A DNA stretch of 64,000 nt from Rhyzopertha dominica (taxonomy: Eukaryota > Arthropoda > Insecta > Coleoptera > Bostrichidae), in assembly GCA_025024175.1 (NCBI GenBank), contig QCXZ01000001.1:1240001-1304000 (forward strand), in the 5' to 3' direction. The notes under the pieces were generated by a model, which saw only the letters and a list, made by a program, of their open reading frames with translations, was not told the origin of the DNA and made no database searches. Every line of letters starts with the position of its first letter. Position 1 is the stretch's first letter. The position numbers were made by a program, and so were the translations under genes. Below are positions 1-12,110 of the stretch, in pieces.

Positions 1-68
1 TCTCAACAACACTTAAATGTACTCTCGACTGTTCATTCGTGTTGATGGGTAAGACAATGTTAAAACGC
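1..68 (-). repeat. fragment of the non-LTR element also present at 15297-15363
   Basis: The first 68 bases match 15297-15363 with a few substitutions and one small gap, sharing for example ctctcgactgttcatt. At the second site the segment lies upstream, in element sense, of a recognisable RT, so this is probably a fragment of the same non-LTR family. Similarity stops after about position 68. Confidence 0.6.
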
Positions 69-3000
69 CTGCTTTTGTAAAGGCATCCCTTGAAAGGTAC
101 TCAGGCGCTGTCCTCAATAACAACTGAAACCATCTGGACCATCAAGGCAGTAAATTTTCGACCTTTTAAAGTGTTACTCGTTGTAGCAATAACTCTTGAA
201 GCTGCGGACGAAATTTTTTTCTTAGGGTCACATTTCTTGTTTGCGCAAATAATTGGTAACAACTTTACGAGACCAGTTAATTCTTTGAGCAATTTTTTAC
301 CGACTAAAGTCTTCATCCCAAACAGACAAGAAACATGTTTTGACGTTCGATCACAGCCACTTCTAAAAGTTTTTTTAACAGTTAAAATACGTTTGCATTT
401 CGTTTATAATAAGTGATGTGTTACAGCTTCCCATACGTCCCAATCAACATGTTGTAGATCGAATTTTCACTACTCATGTGCGGGATCAAATCCGCGAAGC
501 AAGATGCAAAGGAGCGTCCGTAACAACAGGCCAGCGATCGTGTGGGCTCTCAACATTTGAGCGCGAGATTACGTTTATTATATCAGAACAAACCGGTATT
601 TACGAGTGCTAAAATACGCCTTCGCGTTATTCATAAACTCGTTTTTTACCTTTTAGGAAATGGATGTTCCTCAGCTGAAGCACAGCGGCCATGCGGACCG
701 GCTGACACTCGGCGTATGATTTATGCACGGGGAGTATTAAAATTAACTCTAATATATTTGTATTTCGTTGTGTTGCCGCGAAGTTTTCACAGCAAAGTGG
801 AGTTAAGACCGCCCGCTTTATGCAGTTTCCGTTCCGCTGTAACTCCCTTCGATTAGGTTTTTTGCGCACCTCGTCGAGCTTCACCGTGAAGCAGCAACAA
901 GCGAGACTGCAGCGGCGAGTCCGGCAAAAATTAAAACAATCCATCTTTAGTTTGCAGACTACTTGTAGACATAATGGTTAATTACGTGTTTTTTTTTTAA
1001 CCAGGGCAATGTCCTTCAGTCTATCATAGTGCAAACGAGTGGGCTGTGTGGTGATGAATTCCATAATGTCATAGCATCAGTCAATAGTCATTAACATCGT
1101 GGTCATAAACCGGACATGTCAATTATTAAGGATTCGCACATCAAAGAACTAAAACATTATGTTTCGCACATACCTTCAGAATTTGATTTTTGGTTTTAGA
1201 CTTTTTCCATTAGAAGTTCCGTGTAGAAATCACCATGTTGACACAGAGAGCCAATTCAATACGCACATCGACCTTCTGTGTACAACAAATAGGTCATTTG
1301 AAGGAATTTTACCAGCCAATGGTTATAAAGTCGAAGGCGCCAAAGAAACCATGACAGAACGACTAAGGAACATAAACATGAACAGGATACATCAATAATC
1401 TTCACAACCATTAGTATCACTGCAGACTAGCCCTAGAAGCTATTGAAATTGAAGACTACAAAGGTCAATAATTATTCAGTCTCATGAAGAAATTCTAGGT
1501 CTATGCAAAACATAGTATAAGAAACACCGAAATACGAATGAGACCTAAGACAACAAGGCTGGATATGCCTAAAAAAGTTGGTGAGGAAAAGGAAATACAG
1601 ACGTGAATTTGTTTAAAGACGCCTTAAATATCCTGGATATATTTGATAAAATGTGTATTTATATACACTAATCTACTCTACACTGTCAAGTAATATTTTA
1701 GATGGACCAAATATCACCTCTGATATTTTTACTTAATACGATCGGTCATAGCAATTCTTAATTCAAAGAAACCTGTTCTGTATCTATCGATGCATGGGAA
1801 TATAATACATTTTACCTCAGACATCTTATGCAAAGACATAAATTCATACCAACTCATTTACCGAACATTTCAATCGCGTTGAATTCAATTCGATTTCTAG
1901 TCCTGCAATGTTATCAAGTGGTTAGCTGAACGTTGGCTACAAGCGACCATCTGCTCTCGTTCAAAGCCAGGCGGCGTGCAAATAGTATAACAATGTAAAA
2001 AAGTGCAACGCTTCGGCAGGCCATCCTTCCTGGACCGGTTTTTGGCGACCCCCGCAATGTTGAAGACATCGAAAGCGCTCGAGACACCGTCTAACCAACA
2101 ACGTATTGAATGCCAATGCAGCGAGCACAAGTCTCGGAGATATTCACGAATAACTGCCTTAAAAGAGTCACCAGGTTCAGTCTTCAAGCTTTTTTATCAA
2201 TTGCAATTTCTTATACCACACCACATACCGTTCATTTTCTGTAAAATGTCATACTGACAAGCCATGAAATGAATCCAATTATTTATGGTTACCCTAAAAA
2301 GCCGATTTAATTCCTGCCAGGCCATTTCGTTTTTATATCCAAGCAGTTGTTGTAAGGTTACAATTTTAGCCTAATCTTTGGTAAAAACGCATGCAAGGTC
2401 AGTAAAAAGAATCCGTCAACAAAAAGCGACCCTTCACTTTAGCATTGCTTATGGGTATTCTTAGTGAATATGCCCAAATACTATCCAGATATTTTGACTC
2501 GCAGTTTTATTTTTTCAGATTGAAATTTATTTGAAAACAATAATTACCTTTGCGCCTACTGCGTTTTATCCTGCTGATACATATCGTCGATTTCTCCAGA
2601 GCCAACACGAATGCACAACAAATTCACATCTGCATACCGCGAGTCACACAATGCGGCGCAAAAGGTCCTTATTATACCCTACTAGCGCAATTCCTTCTGT
2701 CGTATATTCAAGGTCGCAATTTAATTAGCGCCATAATACAAGATCTTGGGATTTAGACGCAGGAACGTAAGATTGAGTTCGAGGGCCCTATTACACCAGT
2801 GATTTAGGTGGTGAAACTGAATGCAGGCCGAAAAGAAGTCCTCGACGGCAAATGAAATATGATTTTTCAATCTAGTGCTGGTCGCATGTTTACCAAGCAT
2901 TTTTCACGGTGAAGACGAACTAAGAATGAGCGTTGTTATTGGGACATTAGTTTGTTGGTAGATTTAGATTACTTTTATAAACAATGCAAGATCTTCGATG

Positions 3001-6000
3001 CTTACATCCGTAATTTTTAGTTTTGCCAATTGGTCATTCATATCACGAAACGGAACTATATAATATATGATTGTTTGAAATGCTTCTCTACTTTAGGACA
3101 TGCATCACAAACTGCTGATGTCCAATAATCACGAGTCTTCATTTTGTAGCACAGTAGGTACAAATCGTTTCCTTAATACAATCTGGAATTTGGCATTTTT
3201 TCTTGATATTTATACGATTCTCAAGTATGTATATAAACTAGGCTTATCCGGGTAAACTGTAGAATACCCAGGAAACATGGGTAAAGTTTGAAATATAACA
3301 AATCGTACATGTTTAGGGCTTTCCTTTGGTTAAAGTTGGGTGTAGGAACTATTATAGTGTGATTCACCACGTGCAATGTGCAGTTCGAAAATGACAGCTT
3401 TTTAATGAAGTCTTCCAAAAGTACAAACAGTTTTTGCTAATGAACAATACCAAGAAATACTAGAATCGGCCAAGTTGGCAAAAAAAGTAGCACTCTACAA
3501 TACCGACGTTAGGAATGAAGATCTCTTTATTCCATCAGGTTTTAAAGTCGGTGTATCCAAAGCTGCTTTTTCAAAACAAAACAAAAATATACAATAATCT
3601 ACGAACCGAAAAGAAAAGCTTTAACAAAATCAAAACGAAGATCAGTCTATAGATGTTAGACAGATACAGATAACCCTCAAGAAGAAGTTACTGAAGGTTA
3701 CAAATCCCAAGAAGATATTATATATAGAAGCAAACCTAAGTTGGTGGAGTTATTTAGGTAAAATATACTAAAATAATAGGGTCAGGTAAAACAGCTCGAT
3801 AGAGCATGTTTCGTCTGAAATTGAAGAAATGTATACGTACTTAACAAGGAATTTATTTTATTTAAGTACCTTCACATACGGCACCAACATAACCGTAAAA
3901 TAAACAGGACCTATCACATTGAAACCAAGGTAGTTCTTTAAAAACACTAACTACTTTCTAAGTGAATTCCGTTAGGAATCGTTAAATTAACTTGTAGGTC
4001 ATGATTCTGAGATCTTAATGCAAGCCATAAAACAGATCCTAGACGCAAAAATAAAACGAGTTAGTACATCAATTGTCGGCATGAGAGAGAGAGAGAAATT
4101 AAATATTAAGCCAGCGTGGTGATTTAGAACATTTATAGCTTAGTATAGGCATGGGCACAGATGTAGAAGTAGTAGTGGGAGAAACGACGTCCCATAATGT
4201 AGGCGAGAGCCAAGCAGCTGATCCACTCCCACTAGGCAAATCCCGCCTTGCATCTAATCCTAAGCTAAATATTAAGCCTCACGCCACACTTATGAGCGCA
4301 CATTTAATTATTTTAGTATTTATCCTCCTGCTTAATCCACTGCTTGATACTGCAGCATACAAATACAACGAAACAAATATACTTAGAAAAATATCCAATC
4401 TAATTCTAAATAATAATTCTGATACGAAGCCATTATAAATATTATAAATTATAACGATGAGATGAAGGCAGCAAAAACTTGTCTGTTCGTGCTGTACAAG
4501 CACAAGTACATTACTTTTCATCCAAAATTTTATAATTAGCAGAACAGAGCTCACAATTTGAACTAGCTATATAACCCTTCTTCTAAAAGACTGCACAACT
4601 ACTGAGACGTCTATTTAGTATAAACATTTGAAGCTTTTTTAGAACTGGAATATAGTTAACGGAAATGCAATGCAAATTCTGTTTTGTTTAGCAGGAATTG
4701 AACGATTTCAGCACCGATGCAAACTTTTCTGAACGAACATAAAAATACTGTTTTCCATCGCAACTAGCATTTATTGTACGAACAAAAACATAAATAACAT
4801 GCGGCTGTTTTCCTACATTTGCAAATTTTCGTTATTTGGTATGGGGCAAATAAAAAGCTTTTAATGCACTTACGCCTCACTGGAACAGATTTGTTTAATG
4901 TTCCGGTTATAAATCACCTGGCGGTAACGAAGGTTATTTTTCAAATTCATGTATGTACACACATACAATTCAATACACACACACGTATTTTGTTTGCCTT
5001 GCAGAACTATAGGGCGAAAATATTGTAAATGTAAAAGGTGCAGAATAAAATATTTTTTGTAAAAGTGAGCATTCAAAGCTGTCAGGATGATTTTGCAATA
5101 AGAAGTCGAAATATCTACCAGTATAAATAGTTTTTTTAGAGCAGGCCGAGGAATAAAGAAAAACTTGTTCAATAACTGCTCCAGGGTTTATGTTATTAAA
5201 TCTCGATAGGTTTTTTAATATGAGCATCACCTACAGTTTACTGCTCTCCACAATAAAAATAGATAACAGCCAACAACTTGCTACTTACTCCATTAAGGAT
5301 TGTGTTCGTTTTTCATGTTCTTTATATTTAAGTGTTCGTTCGGCTAAAAAATTATTAGTGTAGTTCCCTTAATCCTGTTATTATCTTACAAAACAATGCT
5401 TTGAAATCATACTAAGCTATGGTTTACATAAAAAAATAAGAATGAAGTCACTAAATAAAAAGTTTCTGGCGACTACAAAAGTGATCAGTAGAAGAATTTC
5501 ACCATGGCTAATGAAGTAAAATAGCTTCCAAATCATTATGTGAAAGCAGCACGAGATGTACTTCCTAATTTTTCGACATTCGCTGCCATGAGTCACGGAA
5601 AACTTTCTAGCGCAGAATAGGCACTCATCTCTTACATTGTATTGTGTCAAGGTGGCTTGAAACGCGTCGGTAAAACCGAAATTACAATAATCGACGCCTG
5701 TGTTGCGGAACAATACACATCACTGTCAACCACGTTTCCTTCCCAATGTGATATATCGCCGAATCAAGTTAGGGTAACATGCTCGGAAAACCAGAGTCCT
5801 AAACAAGACGTCTTTCACACAGCTGTCAATTAGAGCATGTGTCGCTTTATTACTTGCACTAATTGCAGCGGTTTGATAGAGATATGTCCAGTAATCGCCT
5901 CAAAGGACGTCTCCTTGTAGAAACGTGAAGGATACTGATGCATTTTGAGATATCTAGCTGCCCCAACCTACCACCCAAACTTGTATTGGATTCCTCTCAG

Positions 6001-7919
6001 TGTCGCTGTAAATTCGCCTACTCAGATAAAGAAACGACTTCTGTAGTAATACACCCACATTGCACGTTGTACTTAACCGGACAATCCTATTGCGCTGTAC
6101 GATGAGATCAAAAATTAATGACTGCTGCCATCGGCACACACAGCTATCCTTTCTTGTGCAGAACGCTGCAAAATCTCGCCAATTTGGAGCCTAATAACTC
6201 TTTTAATGAACAGCATCATTTTCATGCCGAGAGAGCAGATCAAAGCTCAAACCGGTTTCCAATAGTACGTCATGTTCTCTAACAAGGGCCAAAGCTTGAC
6301 CTTGGCAACAATCGAACAATACTTCGACGATGCAAAACGACGAAGTGATGTTTCAATAACTACACAACAAGAACGTTTCTGAGAAAGCATCACGTACTCA
6401 ACGAAATGTCTTCAAGGGAAGCTCCTTTTCATTTCCTTGGAACTACTAGCAAACTAAATTTTTCAACGATTCGGTTTACCGTGTATTTTACCTTGTACTT
6501 TCAATCTCTGGTAATTGGGCGGAAATTGTTTATATACCTACACGGAGCAGATCGTTAGTTTAGGATTCAGAAAGCTCTGCATAACGTCACGCTTTAGGGG
6601 TCTCTAATTCAGAAACCACTGCACTGAGGTCAATTTTTAAGAAGAATTCATTGCATAGTAATCAATGTTTGTTATTATCATGATCATGACTAAAGAAATG
6701 CCTCTGGATTTTCTATACATTGCAAAGTTGAATACAAGCTGTCACTTATCAACCACAAAAAACTTGAAGCTTGAATCACGTGCGACAGGATAGAGAGATA
6801 TCACTAAATACGCATATTGACAGCCATCACTGCGAATAATCTGACAACAATTTCGAACGAATAAAATTGTTTGTTTCACCAAATGTGCGATACTGAGGAC
6901 TCTACGATGTTTACACCTTAGCCACAGGCAACTTGGGTACGATAGTAAATGATATCTACTGAAGTCTATTCTTCTGCCTGATTTAATCAAATACATGTTT
7001 TACATGTGCACTACATGATTTAAATTTTTTACCTACAGTAAGTCTGTTGTATTACCTGCCTTGTAAAAATTAATATATAATTGACTCTGGCAGCATTTGT
7101 CAGTACAGCAATTTACTCTACATTTTTCGCAATCGTCTGAACATAGGCAAGTTTTATTTTTAGTATACTAAATTTTAAATCGTGTGCCTAATAAAGATAA
7201 CGAAAACAGTTTTATTATGAATTCGTTCAGATTAAAGTTAGCAAGCTACAATCTACAAAACACGGAGTTCCGGTAACCCAGCGATGATAGTCTAGATAAA
7301 CAATGTCACGCCAGTGTACTTGCAAACACATTTTGCATTTCGCCTACATCTGCATACATGATAATATTAATACCGCGACAAACACAATTTAGATAGCGGC
7401 ATATATGCTAATACTTTTTGATCCTGGGAACCGGTAGTATCGTTGTATGCTGTTTCTGAAAATACCTATGCAGTCAATATATGGAGTTTGACTTAATAAT
7501 AAAGCTTAAAGTTTACAAGCAGAAGCTACTTTTTCCGGGTATTAGTGATCAAACTTGTAATAATAATACTTTTTATTGTCCAACGGTATACACCAATTAC
7601 AGGACAATTATTCTAAAGTCCAGACAAACAGACAATATAAAATTACCCTACAAAGCAAACCCCGCTCTACGTGATACAAAATTAATATCGCCAGAGTTTC
7701 CATAACAATTAAAATTATTGCACATGAGATTCACGGGAGCCCTCGTGATAATACTACTCTTACCCACAGTACAATAGAAAAGCGGTGTATGTCTGCTAGA
7801 AATACGCGGAATACAGAAATTAATGCTCTATATCCCTATCAGTGTACACACCATACATACATGAAACATCCCATATTATACCTAAGCCTTTTACAGATTC
7901 TACTCTTATTAAGATTTGG
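69..7919. other. no gene recognised; probable mbl intron
   Basis: Mostly AT-rich sequence with only short, random-looking ORFs. GC-richer patches lie at about 450-950 and 1900-2200, but neither encodes a protein I recognise. I looked on the minus strand for the second mbl zinc-finger exon (CNREKPPCKYFHPP) and did not find it. Confidence 0.5.
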
Positions 7920-8400
7920 CCGTTCGTCACATATTCATACACTAGTGGAGTTTTCTTACGAGTGTAGGAAATTTTGGGAGGCAGCTAAAGTACTGGTATT
8001 TATATACAGTTTAAGATCATCTGCAAACATTAAACAAGGGCATCTTATGATCAGTGGTAAGTCGTTAACAGATATTGAAAACAGCAGGGGCCCCAAGTTA
8101 GACCCCTGCGTACACCAGAGGTAGGGGCAAATGAATTAGAGTGAAGACCGCCGTAACGCACATAGTGCATCCTGTTCAGCAAAATACGACTTAAAAACCG
8201 ATAATAACGGTACACTAACCCCCACTATGTCTAGTTTCCTCAGCAAGATATCGTGATCTATTTGATCAAATGCCATAATGAAATCTGTGTAAATAGTGTC
8301 AACAGGGCCACCAACATCCAAAGTTTCGGCTGTAAATTGGATAGAAAAATGGTCTTTCAAAAGAGGAATTACTCTACTTTTAGATGAAATGGATCCCATC
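7920..8400 (-). pseudogene. non-LTR retrotransposon reverse transcriptase relic
   Basis: Minus-strand translation gives successive RT blocks of a jockey-like non-LTR element. The first is DTIYTDFIMAFDQIDHDILL (motif A region, about 8260-8310), followed by a LLSVFKSY segment. Then comes a decayed GVRRGLTWGPLLFSI (the usual GVPQGS-LGPLLF block) and NDLPLIIRCPCLMFADDLKL, whose FADD box lies near 8010-8025. The blocks are in the right order but in more than one frame with stop codons, so this is a dead fragment. It lies about 0.6 kb downstream of the mbl exon in the intron and has no visible 5' or 3' end. Confidence 0.85.
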
Positions 8401-8959
8401 CAATGGAATGAAAGCTAAGAAACGTAAACTAATTTTTACCACACACAAAACTCTAAAGGTCGTTTTCCAATCGAGACCACATTTTAAAAAATCTACTTAT
8501 TGATACAGAAGAACACAGTTTTCACAAAGATATCGCAGAAGATTCAAATCGAATTCGATCCTGAAGACAGCCACTGTTGAGAAATGTAAAAAGTCTAGGG
8601 CTAGTTGATGATAGAATGGCAAAACACTTCGTACGTATGAGCACAAATTTAGCAACAGAAGACAAAAGTGTTGGCGTTTAATTAATATGAAGCTCTGAAA
8701 GATGTTAGTCTAAAAAAAAGATAATCTTGTAGGCGTTCGTTTATGACAGCTTTCACTGTACACCAGGTTTACTTCGTTATATGAGCCATCGCTTTCCATG
8801 TCAAACTTTCTTTCCTCTATTTAAAATAACGGCATTAAACTTCATATACATAATATGTTAGAAGCCTCTGCTTAGGCGTTACCCGATATAGCAACAGACG
8901 GGAAGACAGTACCCGAATTGGCGAACGTTGTACAGACGGAAACCGGAGGAAAAACAAAA
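8401..8959. other. intron sequence between RT relic and mbl donor
   Basis: AT-rich sequence with no gene recognised. Close to the donor on the minus strand there is pyrimidine-rich sequence (tttttgtttttcctccgg) and a ttgctat, a YGCY-type site of the kind Muscleblind binds. Confidence 0.3.
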
Positions 8960-8965
8960 ACTTAC
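8960..8965 (-). other. 5' splice site after the mbl exon
   Basis: GTAAGT on the minus strand directly follows the AAG (Lys) codon that ends the conserved DSIK motif. This is a perfect consensus donor at the position conserved in animal muscleblind genes. Confidence 0.9.
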
Positions 8966-9151
8966 CTTAATACTGTCGTAGCAAGCTGTGACCCTTCCGT
9001 TCTGGACCTCGACGTTGGCTGGAGGATGCGCGAACTTGCACTCTGTGTCCGGCCTCGAGCATTTGTTCCTCTGGAACTCCCTACAGACTTCAAGCTGCAA
9101 CCATCGCGAGTCCTTGCCGTTTATCAAGTTATTCATGTTGACCATTGCCAT
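8966..9151 (-). CDS. mbl: muscleblind, first coding exon (CCCH zinc finger 1)
   Basis: The 62 codons from the ATG at 9151 match the N-terminus of insect Muscleblind, an RNA-binding regulator of alternative splicing that acts on YGCY motifs in muscle and neurons. Seen: one CCCH finger with Cys23, Cys31, Cys38 and His42 (spacing C-X7-C-X6-C-X3-H), preceded by the family signature [10 protein letters not shown] and followed by VTACYDSIK. The exon ends after the Lys codon at a GTAAGT donor, the same boundary as in animal MBL/MBNL genes, where the next exon begins Gly-Arg-Cys for finger 2. The start is well fixed: the context has G at -3 and +4, an in-frame TAA lies at 9266-9268, and no in-frame ATG lies between that stop and this one. 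The next exon is not visible at lower coordinates, so the downstream intron exceeds 8.9 kb. This is the only clear host exon in the window. Confidence 0.95.
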
Positions 9152-9558
9152 GACTATGGGGACGCTTCGTTGTAGTACGGTTTCTTTAGGGTGCGCGAGT
9201 TTCTCAAATACACTGACCCCAAGGGCTGAACAAGTTGCAGTACGAAATGTAAAAGTCAAGTCGATTTATTGTCCATTCTTCGGGAAAATATCGGTTGGCG
9301 TCCCTGTCGATGATGATTATCGCGTTCACAGCTCGCGTGGCCAAAGGCAGAACGTTGTTTCACCGTCCGGTGCGTAAGTACTTCGGCGTGGGCTGACGGA
9401 CCGTCGTCGGAGGTGTGGAGCTTTTTCAACACTTGCAGAAAGCAGGTAGGCGAAGCGAAGCAATTTCGTTTCAAGCTAGCGCATGGTTTAGTTGACGAAA
9501 TCAAGGAAGCTCTGCGTCTTATCTACTGATGCTGCTGGCTGATTTCTTCGATGGCGAT
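9152..9558 (-). other. mbl: muscleblind 5' UTR part of the same exon
   Basis: This is the leader sequence between a predicted splice acceptor and the mbl start codon. It is visibly richer in GC and CpG than its surroundings. It holds at least two upstream ORFs: a minimal one, ATG-CGC-TAG, at 9476-9484, and a six-codon one (MDNKST) at 9256-9276. Together with the coding part the exon would be 593 nt. The acceptor is inferred from sequence, so the 5' limit is a prediction. Confidence 0.7.
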
Positions 9559-9574
9559 CTGCAAGAGAAACGGC
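9559..9574 (-). other. predicted 3' splice site before the mbl exon
   Basis: On the minus strand the sequence reads gccgtttctcttgcag, a pyrimidine tract followed by CAG. A branch-point-like gctaat lies just upstream. It is the best acceptor in the several hundred bases before the mbl start codon. It implies an upstream noncoding exon at higher coordinates. Confidence 0.65.
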
Positions 9575-11884
9575 AGAATTAGCTGAAAGTGTCATTTAGA
9601 TGTCAGTCGTATAAAATCTGACGTTAAGTCAAAACGATGTAAAATCCCTAGAAAATCGGTAAAATAGGAAAAGATGTGCTACATTCACAACATCTATTAA
9701 ATATTAACATGGTTTAAGAGGAACAAATATAATAATGCACACCAGTGTCGAGGCGTTGTCCTACCAGTTCATGGAATGAATTACAAATAATCACGTAGTG
9801 CGTTAATATAATGTTATAATAAAAATTAGATAGTTCCGCGACAAGATTTAAAACTAATAGCATAAACGACACCACAAATTATGCACATCCCAACACAGAA
9901 TTATTATAATATTATTGTTCACGGTATTTAATGCGAAAGCATCATCTAACATCATCTAATCCTAGGTAATAGGTAGATTTTGTAACGGAGCATGATTTTT
10001 GTGGCATAATAACGAATGCAAAATTTATATAGTGTAATTACTCAAAGCAATAAATTTTCAGATGGGTCATTCCACTTTCCTTTGGGCTTTAGATCTTTAT
10101 ATTTACAGGGCATTAAGAAAGCAATAAAGTTTAAGGTAGACAGCTTCTGAGTACCTTATTTTTTAAGGTGGCAAAGTGTTAATTTTAATATGACGATCGT
10201 CTTTTGCATTTATAAAAGACGAAGCACCCTCATCATCGTTCACCAGCACCACGAGAAGGTAGCTTGAGCACTTTAAGACTAGAAAAATGTGACTAAGGCG
10301 ATGGAAACATAAAATGGATATTTTATAAGCATTTAAGAAAGTTTTTTATTATTGCAAATGAAGCGTTCCTATTTTAGAAGAACCGCACATTGAGAACTGT
10401 TTCGTGATTATTTTTACCGCTTGAAGATGGGACCAAAAACTGTTAGCAGCTCTCATCACTTTGATTTGATATGAAAGGCTATTTAATTTTTGAAAACAGA
10501 TTGGAAAAATATTACCGTAACAGTTTATTTTATGAAACATGTATAAAAGTTAACCATCACTTAAAACTTTTGTATACCTTCAAAGCTCTCCTCTTTGTGC
10601 CAAATGCTCTTCAGCTTTTTCAGTTTCAGTTGGAAATTGTGATCGACGCTTTAAAGCAAGGTATTTTGTACGTACAAACTAGATGGTGCAATAAGTAAAA
10701 TTCATAAAATTGTGGGCCAAAAATAAAATTATACCTCGCAATTAGCGATTTATATAGTAAACTTGTTTAGAAAATACCTTATAGTCAAGCTGATTTTTTG
10801 ATGAATGGAATAAACTAGATATGAAGGAACCTAAAGCTATTATTTCCAGTTGCAGAAACTTCACGTACAAACTGCAGTGTTTATGGAAGTTATGTGGTAT
10901 TAGTGGTATTCTGTATTATGGTAAGCATGACAAAAAAAATTATTTTATTTATAATGTAGATGTCTTTTCTACCATTATCGCAAACATGGTTAGATTACTA
11001 GAGAGTACTAATTCTTAAAAGTTTTAAAAGCGATTGCTACTTCTTTCTTTGTACATACATAATGAATAATAAAAGTACACAATTTTATGTTGAAATACAA
11101 GACATACTTAAAATTATTACGGAAGATATCATTCACCTTGTCTACATACAAGCTCGAATTTTTAAACAAATTACAAGTACGAGGAACTATCTAATGTAAG
11201 AACGTTTAGAGTTATTTAGCCCTACTTAAAATATCAGGAATGATTTATACTAATTATGTAACGCACACCAAACCATATCAGGCAAGTAGCACTCGCCAGA
11301 ACAGCATTAAAATTAGCAATTTATAACGTTACAGTATTAAAAGCGTATTACCTTGAGAATGTGAGAAACTCACTTAATTGTCCATAAAATACATAAGCTT
11401 ACTTAGAAGTAGTTACATGTAACTGCTGGTAGGTATCCAGAGAAATATGCGGCACATACGATACAGCGCAAGTGTGCACCGCTCGTATCGGGCGATCTTA
11501 AAATCATGTTTAATTTTGCCATTAAAAACCTGCAAGAACGGCTCCTACCCACGTATTTTTCAGTGGCTCGACATGACTTAAATTGTTGGCTTTATTGCTG
11601 CAAGTTCGCCACTCAAGTCATGCAAGTTCATTAGATATTCATGGTGTGGCGCGGACCATTCTGCTAAATTTAACCAATTGGCTGGGCTATTACTTTAATG
11701 GACAAAATGCTGTAGCGTGGAGCCTAAATTCGCAATCATATGAGCAATGGTGGGTGAACGTTTGTGGCAAATTCGACAATAATTGGGTGACATTACAGCA
11801 CGAGAGTGGGAATTCTTTGAACGACCCGAATTATTGGCATTGTCAAGTTTTCATCAAACTGATTTGTTCCTTGGCAACTGCGGT
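9575..11884. other. no gene recognised
   Basis: AT-rich, with scattered short ORFs and no recognisable motifs. The stretch 11580-11880 is more balanced in composition and holds a plus-strand open frame of about 100 codons. I recognise no domain in that frame except at its very end, where it runs into the Penelope relic. Confidence 0.4.
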
Positions 11885-12110
11885 AAACAGTAAAGACAGA
11901 GGCATACAACATAAGCAGCGCGTATGAAATTAATTGTGAAGAGTGTGATATTAGTTACATAGGTACTACAGAAGCTTAACATGCTTTTCCAAACATGGTG
12001 TCAATCATACATTTAGTGAAAACAGATTTAGTAAGAAATAGCAAGAGGCTAAACTGAATAGAACTTGAAACATTATCAAGTCTTATAATTGTTAAATTAT
12101 TGGTAAATAA
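11885..12110 (+). pseudogene. Penelope-like element GIY-YIG endonuclease relic
   Basis: The plus-strand reading SKDRGIQHKQRVYEINCEEC, followed by DISYIGTTEA, fits the start of the GIY-YIG endonuclease domain at the C-terminus of Penelope-like retroelements (usual form VY-I-C--CD-SYIG-T). The CxxC pair and the YIG tripeptide are visible. A Lys/Arg-rich tail (SKRLN, then IELETLSSLIIVK) resembles the usual end of these proteins. Stops interrupt it, and no RT domain lies next to it. It is a short 3'-end relic and unlikely to be functional. Confidence 0.6.

Noticed and set aside
90..416. 108-codon plus-strand frame and opposing 71-codon minus frame
   Set aside because: Neither translation shows a recognisable motif, and they overlap in opposite senses. 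They are probably chance frames beside a repeat fragment.
1897..2257. GC-richer stretch with frames on both strands, one faintly like the N-terminus of a Tc-type transposase
   Set aside because: The resemblance (RNVEDIESARDTV) is too short and is followed by stops. No catalytic block follows.
7789..8124. 111-codon plus-strand frame
   Set aside because: It is the antisense shadow of the RT relic on the minus strand, whose FADD and LGPLLF-type blocks explain the open frame.
8879..9504. Longer frames extending through the mbl exon upstream of its ATG and on the opposite strand
   Set aside because: Upstream in-frame sequence has no ATG and a TAA at 9266-9268. The plus-strand frames are shadows of the conserved exon.
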